Source: Nephrocerus scutellatus
Taxonomy: Eukaryota > Arthropoda > Insecta > Diptera > Pipunculidae
Direction: 5' to 3'
Length of the DNA stretch: 64,000 nucleotides
Assembly (NCBI GenBank): GCA_947095585.1
Contig: OX352761.1
Coordinates: 130,974,277-131,038,276, forward strand
The translations under genes and the position numbers were made by a program. Of this stretch, positions 58,955-64,000 are shown one piece after another (the stretch's first letter is position 1; each line of letters opens with the position of its first letter). The notes under the pieces were generated by a model. It worked only from the letters and a program-made list of their open reading frames with translations. It searched no databases and was not told the origin of the DNA.

Positions 58955-59850
58955 GCAAATATTTTGTTATGAGCACAAAGGAAGGGAAGGGAAGATCCCT
59001 CCGGACAACCTGGCGGAACTAGCTCTGGAAGCAAAGAAGGAAAAAATCAGTGTGATTCTAGGGTGCGATGATAATGCACATCATCAACGACAGGTGTGAG
59101 TAACTTTTCGATTACCTATTAAAATACTTACCTCCTAGTCTGTAACATTGGGCAAGAGCCCACCGTTAGTACTAATAATAGACGAGAAATGTTAGATATA
59201 ACTTTCGTGTCTGATAAGATTTTTCATATGGTTAAGGAATTGGGGGTAGCGAAAGAGCACTCCTTCTCTGACCATAGGTATCTCACTTTTAATCTCGACA
59301 TCCAACCTGTCAGACAGAACGCCATTAGAAATAAGAAAAAGATGAACTGGAACGTGTACAGGGTGATGTTACAGGTCAAAGTGTTCTAAAAAAACCGAAA
59401 ACTGGGACTCCTATAAGGAGTGCCTCAAACTTTATAAGAGAGAGTTAAGGAAGGCACAGAGGAATTCTTGGAAACTCTTCTGTGGTAAAATGGAATGAAA
59501 GCCTTAGGAAGATTCTCTCCACCAACCCAACCAACTGGCGAACGTAGACTAGACAATGCCGGTGTTATGCTTCAACAAGGGTTTTTGGGCCATCTACCCC
59601 TCCAGAGAGCAATGGAGGGATGGCTCACCACAAGAAACTCTTGCATTAAAATTCTTCACGGACGACTCCAAGCTTGACGGTAAAGTCGGCGCTGGAATCA
59701 TCTGTGACAAACCGGATATCATTGCAGCGTGTATCGGGGTGAGGTGACAGCGATTGAGGAGGCTGGCTGAGACATAATATAATATCGGAAACCGATATTG
59801 TAATTTATGTAGACAGTCATAATATCCAGTTTAAATATCCTTTAAAAAAT
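58955..59850 (+). mobile_element. LOA-type LINE, endonuclease joined to RNase H by a large deletion
   Basis: Plus strand: GKIPPDNLAELALEAKKEKI and SVILGCDDNAHH (near 58990-59085), the APE endonuclease with the conserved Asp-Asn pair. CNIGQEPTVSTNNRREMLDI and TFVSDKIFHMV, then HSFSDHRYLTFNLDIQPVRQ (59140-59310), contain the SDH active-site block. The linker is ENWDSYKECLKLYKRELRKA and RNSWKLFCGKME (near 59400-59500). The whole RT is missing and the reading continues LALKFFTDDSKLDGKVGAGI (near 59640, RNase H start with Gly to Asp) and IVIYVDSHN (near 59800, DSQ to DSH). A complete-RT deletion derivative, dead. Confidence 0.85.
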
Positions 59851-61095
59851 GCGAAATTTTAGACAATGCAAGCGGTTATTAGCATCAAAAAAAGCTGATA
59901 GCGACACAATAAAGAGCCAAAAAATAATAATTTCGATAAAACCTTATTAATTTGCGTTCTTTGATAAACAATTTTTTCATTAAAAGAACATGTTACTGAC
60001 CCTGTGCGCATTTTGATAAAAAAACAAAAAACATAAAAAAAGGAAAAACAAACGACGTTCTGTACTTTTCGATATAATTTTAAGGTTCACTAGAGATGAA
60101 AATAAAAGAAAAATGTTGTCCAATTTAATGTTCATTTTTATTTGAGAAAAAAAATTGTTCACTGGACTAAAAGTTAAAAGACGCATTCTCTCACATCGAG
60201 CGTTTATGAATCCATGATCCATGGACTGAATCGTTTGGCTCTGCGTTTGTTAAAAACGAAACAGCATCGCGCGCCGTTAAAAAATACATTTTTTAATATT
60301 TAATTTCCTAAAAAAAATAACCCTGAGCAATTTTTCGCACAATGTTCCAATTAGTGGCCATTATAAGCTGTAGCACACCAAGACGAGCGACCTGATGGGT
60401 GTTCGCATCGTGCGTTAAACTTTGGCAGAAATTTCAAAACTTGTGTCGAGTTGATCATCTCCCATAAGAATGCATAGTATATCACAAATTCTTGCACGTG
60501 AAAACAGTAACGTTTTCTGTCGTTCTATTCATTCATTTATTGTATATTACAAAGGTCACTAAAAAAAATTTGAATAATAAGTGGAGAAATGGGAATTGAA
60601 TGCATACGCTGACACTCTAGCAGTATTATTTCCCAAGTAGATTGTAGCCGTGATGTGAAGGAATAAAGCTGGTTAGCAGCGTGGTGCGCATCACAGGTCC
60701 TCTGGGACTCATAATGTTTATGATGCGTGCGGATTTTTTTTGTAATAAAATGAAGGACTCTGCTGAGCGGCTATGTATGAACGTACGAAAAACTGCTTAC
60801 AAAACTGGAAATGTTTTTAATATCTTACATTAGAAGCAGCAAGCTCGAAATGTATGCCATTTACTTCAGTTTATTACATTGAAATCGGCATGGCTCACCA
60901 CCTTGCAGTATACGCAAGAATTTATTAGGCTTTCACAAACGAATAAACGAAATATTGTCAGTCATTAAAAAAGTGAAAATTGCATCACTTTCTTTTGAGC
61001 ATTAAAGGACTACACTGTAATTGCCCACGAGACCCCATTGGTATTTACACTTTAGTATTGTCTGCCTGCTACTACGATGTTTTTTATGGAAGCAT
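59851..61095. other. Stretch with no recognised feature
   Basis: A+T-rich. A minus frame of 80 codons (59980-60222) has no motif. Confidence 0.5.
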
Positions 61096-61099
61096 TTTT

Positions 61100-62610
61100 T
61101 TAATTTATTATTGGTGGTTCTGAGAAGCCTTGTGCACTACGACCTTGAGATCTATTGTGCGTTTGGAGTTGAAAACTGGGCCTTTTAATGCTAGCAATGT
61201 GGCCTGGCTGTCTGATATCATGTAGATCACGGTTCTTCTAAGTCTTCTTTTGATGAATTCGATGGTGCAGGCTTCTATGACTTTTGTTTCTGCCTGGAAG
61301 ACGATTGGGGATTTTCCTAGGGATATTCGTATTGTGGCCGGATACTCCTGCACCCGTCCCTGTTTCTGCTTTAAATCCGTCTGTGTACCAGACAGATGCA
61401 TGGTGGGAAGGTTGTTTATGTTATTTTCAACTTGATTTCGTTCTGCTATTCTTAATGAAAAGTTTTTTTTGGAAATTGGTAATTTTAACATTGAGTCTGA
61501 TCGATACCACTATCTATGTTGATTTTGTTAGTGATGATTGTATGTCCTGGCTTATTCGGTTTAATTTGGTTTGTTATATTAAGTGTTGTGACTTTCTTTC
61601 CAGCCTCGCTTTTGATGTGTAAGTGAAGTGGTGGAAGTCCCAGGAGCTTTTCAAGAGCTGCCGTTGGACCAGTTCCTATCGCACCTGTTGCACTAAGGCA
61701 GATTAGTCTCTGGATTATATTTAGTTTTGAGCGTGTTTTTGACTGCCATATCAGGGCTGCCTAGGTCTGATGATTTGGAATAGCCATAGAGTCATTTGAG
61801 GGTTTATTCCCCACGTTTTGCTGAACATGCGTTGGCAAGTGAAGTAAGCTTTATTAGCTTTGTTGGTGATATATGACAAATGAGAGTTCCATGTATGTTT
61901 TTGGTCGAATATGACTCCCAGTTATTTGACTTCTCGCATTGTTTGGAGAGTTTTGCTATAGAATCTTAATGTGGGAAGAGTTATTTTCTTCCTTTTTGTG
62001 AAGAAGTTGCATACTATTTTGTCTGGGTTAACACTTAGGTAAACCTTTCTACACCATTCGTTACTAGTTTGAGAGCGAATTTGATGCGTTCTGCTATTGT
62101 ACTCTGGAATTTACTACGCACCGTTAGGACTAGGTCATCCGCATAGCTAATGTTTGTGATAAGATTATTCTTAAGCCTGTATAGTAGTGTGTCCATCACC
62201 AGTAGTCACAGAAGTGGCAATAGGACTCTGCCTTGTGTTGACTGGGGTTAAGAGGGTTTCTTTGGAGTATGTTGGATCTTATGTGGTGACCTAATATTTT
62301 CTCCATGGCTTTAAGTATAAACGGAGAGAGCTTTGTGTAGTCGAAATGCTGTTGGCATCTTTTCAATACTTTCACAGAATTCTCTCCAGCTGTTTCTTTT
62401 GCTGTTTCTTAATGCAGCGTTGTATTTTATTAGACCAGTCCAAATATTTGATCGTTTGGCCTTGTTAAAGAGCTTTCGAACTTCTTTTCTTTTGGCTTCG
62501 AGGTCGTGGTTCCACCAGGGAACATCTCTCGTGCCTCTGACATCTTGTGCGATAGGCATTTGTAATTGCCACGGTGAGGTCTTTAGCAGTTCTATCTAAA
62601 TCTATAATCG
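61100..62610 (-). mobile_element. RNase-H LINE (same family as 3300-5160), linker to RNase H
   Basis: The minus strand starts TAKDLTVAITNAY (near 62590). It gives the linker VPWWNHDLEAKRKEVRKLFN and NSKRNSWREFCESIEKMPTA (62559-62311), LSPFILKAMEKILGHHIRSN (near 62325), then a deletion removing RT motifs 2-3. It resumes STQGRVLLPLL (near 62250) and LITNISYADDLVLTVRSKFQ (near 62165, intact YADD). The thumb is VCNFFTKRKKITLPTLRF and RMFSKTWGINPQMTLWLFQ (near 61830). RNase H (61491-61108) retains VFQAETKVIEACTIEFIKRR and YMISDSQATLLALKG, while YTDGSK is frameshifted. It ends in RNase H, so the 3' part is missing or continues in 3300-5160-type sequence not present here. Confidence 0.88.
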
Positions 62611-64000
62611 ATACAATAATGGAAGCGTATTAAAAAATTATATTTGTTAGAGAAAGCGAACAAAAAAATTATCTAAAGGCCACCTTTCATATTTCCTTCC
62701 AATAAACCGGCTTTATAGCTTTGCTCAGAAATATGAAACAAATTTAAATTCGCGGAAATCGAGTCTGAGACGTTCAGTGGAAGAGTTTAGCGCATCTACC
62801 TGAGGAAATTTAGATTTTGTTGGTGTCTGACATATTCAATATGCAATTACCATAAGGGTTAGTTTAAGATCTGCATCTGGTTACCAAATTTGTTAGAATA
62901 AAAGTTTGTTTGCCATTGCCATTCTGCAGAAAGTGCGCCTAAAAATTCGAACAAATATTTCCATTATTCCGTAGATGTAATGAGCGATGCAACTACGAGT
63001 ATCATAAATGGAATATCATTTTATTGTCCAAGAAGCATTTCGTAAGAAAATTCATGTAAAATCATATCGAAAAAATTTTCATTTACTTCAATGCTTTGTC
63101 AAATGATATCAATTGTGCAAGCAAAAAGAAGTTAACAAAGCAGTCTACCGTCGCAAGTACCGTCGGTAGGATGTGCCCTAAAAAAATTTGTCATCGCAGT
63201 TAATTTTTAAAGCAATTCCTTGGAATATTTTCCTCAAAAAACCTAACATAGACAAATGGCACAATTCGCAAAATCCTCGAAAATCTCATGGAATTATATT
63301 GTATGAAAGAAGCTTAAGGTTTCAGCATAAGCTTAATATGATTTTTTCTTATAAATGGTTGTTGCTTCGATCGTATAGTAGTTGTAAAAGTGTAAAGTAT
63401 GCATTCTTCGAGCACTTGGTACCTTTAAGATGTTCAACAAATCCAGTATACCCATTCACGCTTCTTTGTTTCGTGTGCAGGAAAAAGTCATTGTACACAG
63501 CTGCCGAGAGTAATCCGATGTGCCCCGTTAACATATCTAGTACATGACACATGTACCTATGCACCTAATTGGTTAACATTGTTATCCTAGAGTTTGATAT
63601 AATATTAAAGAGCTGAGATAATTTTCTTTGCCACCGCCTTGGATGGTGAACTTCTTCAGTGTGAGCATTTCGCTGCTGAAATTTGGTCCTTGCGCGTCGT
63701 GCGGTTTGACTTTGACACTTCACCTCACAGAAAGAAAGATAAGCAAATCTAAAGGTTATGCTGCCTCTTCGTTTCCATACTTCAAGGGTGATTCAAAGGT
63801 GATTAACAAGAAGTTGTCTTTGTTTTTTCAATGGCAGAATTTTCGTTGCGCGTTAAAAGCAATTACTGGAGAAAATTAAGGTTTTCTCTTAGGTTTTATT
63901 AATAAAATATGCACGAATTAATTACATTAAGGTAAATAGCATCAATTAACGGGAGAAATTAATGTTTATTTTTGTTATTTTTAATTTCATTGAAAAAGAA
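62611..64000. other. Stretch with no recognised feature
   Basis: Two plus-strand frames, 63188-63547 (119 codons) and 63628-63879 (83 codons), have no recognisable motif. The first is opposed by a shorter antisense frame. Both are probably chance frames. Confidence 0.45.

Noticed and set aside
61284..61622. 112-codon plus-strand frame
   Set aside because: Antisense shadow of the minus-strand LINE RNase H.
62333..62599. 88-codon plus-strand frame
   Set aside because: Antisense to the LINE linker that carries PWWNHDLEAKR on the minus strand.

Overview
The window is A+T-rich eukaryotic DNA (about two thirds A+T by eye) with no operons, no ribosome-binding sites and no convincing intact host gene. 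It looks like an insect, most likely dipteran, intergenic or intronic region built from decayed transposable elements. The basis is the mix of APE-type LINEs with and without a C-terminal RNase H domain, mariner and other Tc1/mariner transposases, Helitron ends and a Helitron helicase remnant. A higher fly such as a tephritid is my guess; no marker gene proves it.

Layout. 1-576: dispersed repeat with internal tandem units. 2301-3148: two 425-bp tandem copies. 3.3-5.2 kb: minus-strand RNase-H LINE. 6.9-7.5 kb and 13.7-14.0 kb: G-rich one-strand minisatellites, the second next to a Helitron helicase remnant (14.0-14.3 kb). 8.9-18.5 kb: mosaic of at least two LINE types in both orientations. 18.76-19.25 kb: an unrecognised 161-codon frame, the only good candidate for an undescribed protein. 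21.2-22.8 and 25.1-27.1 kb: two copies of one APE-type LINE, the second split by a younger RNase-H LINE. 28.8-33.9 kb: RT fragments, a Tc1/mariner fragment, the longest RTE-like copy and a well-preserved RT-RNase H segment. 35.3-37.1 kb: a 234-bp non-autonomous Helitron with both termini visible, a Tc1/mariner transposase remnant and another RNase-H LINE tail. 39.5-39.8 kb: a MITE-like element made of palindromic 14-mers. 42.4-43.4 kb: an RTE-like copy holding a second copy of the repeat at position 1. 46.1-51.8 kb: amplified DNA, comprising diverged tandem repeats, a LINE tail with a 14-bp target-site duplication, and a near-identical 1934-bp tandem duplication. 52.1-52.9 kb: a deleted mariner. 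54-62.6 kb: more LINE fragments separated by sequence I cannot classify.

Nothing here works as a system. The elements are 5'-truncated, internally deleted, frameshifted and full of stops, and the informative content is their order of insertion and the tandem duplications. LINE family labels used below are mine. 'RTE-like' has a GSETWxLSKKHSD thumb motif and a short-repeat 3' tail. 'LLYGC' has LLYGCxTWKVT. 'RNase-H LINEs' are I/R1/LOA-type. 'CR1/Jockey-like' has VPQGSxxGPLLF and no RNase H. Clade names are inferred from remembered motifs, not from a search. Start and end points of elements are usually good to some tens of bases.
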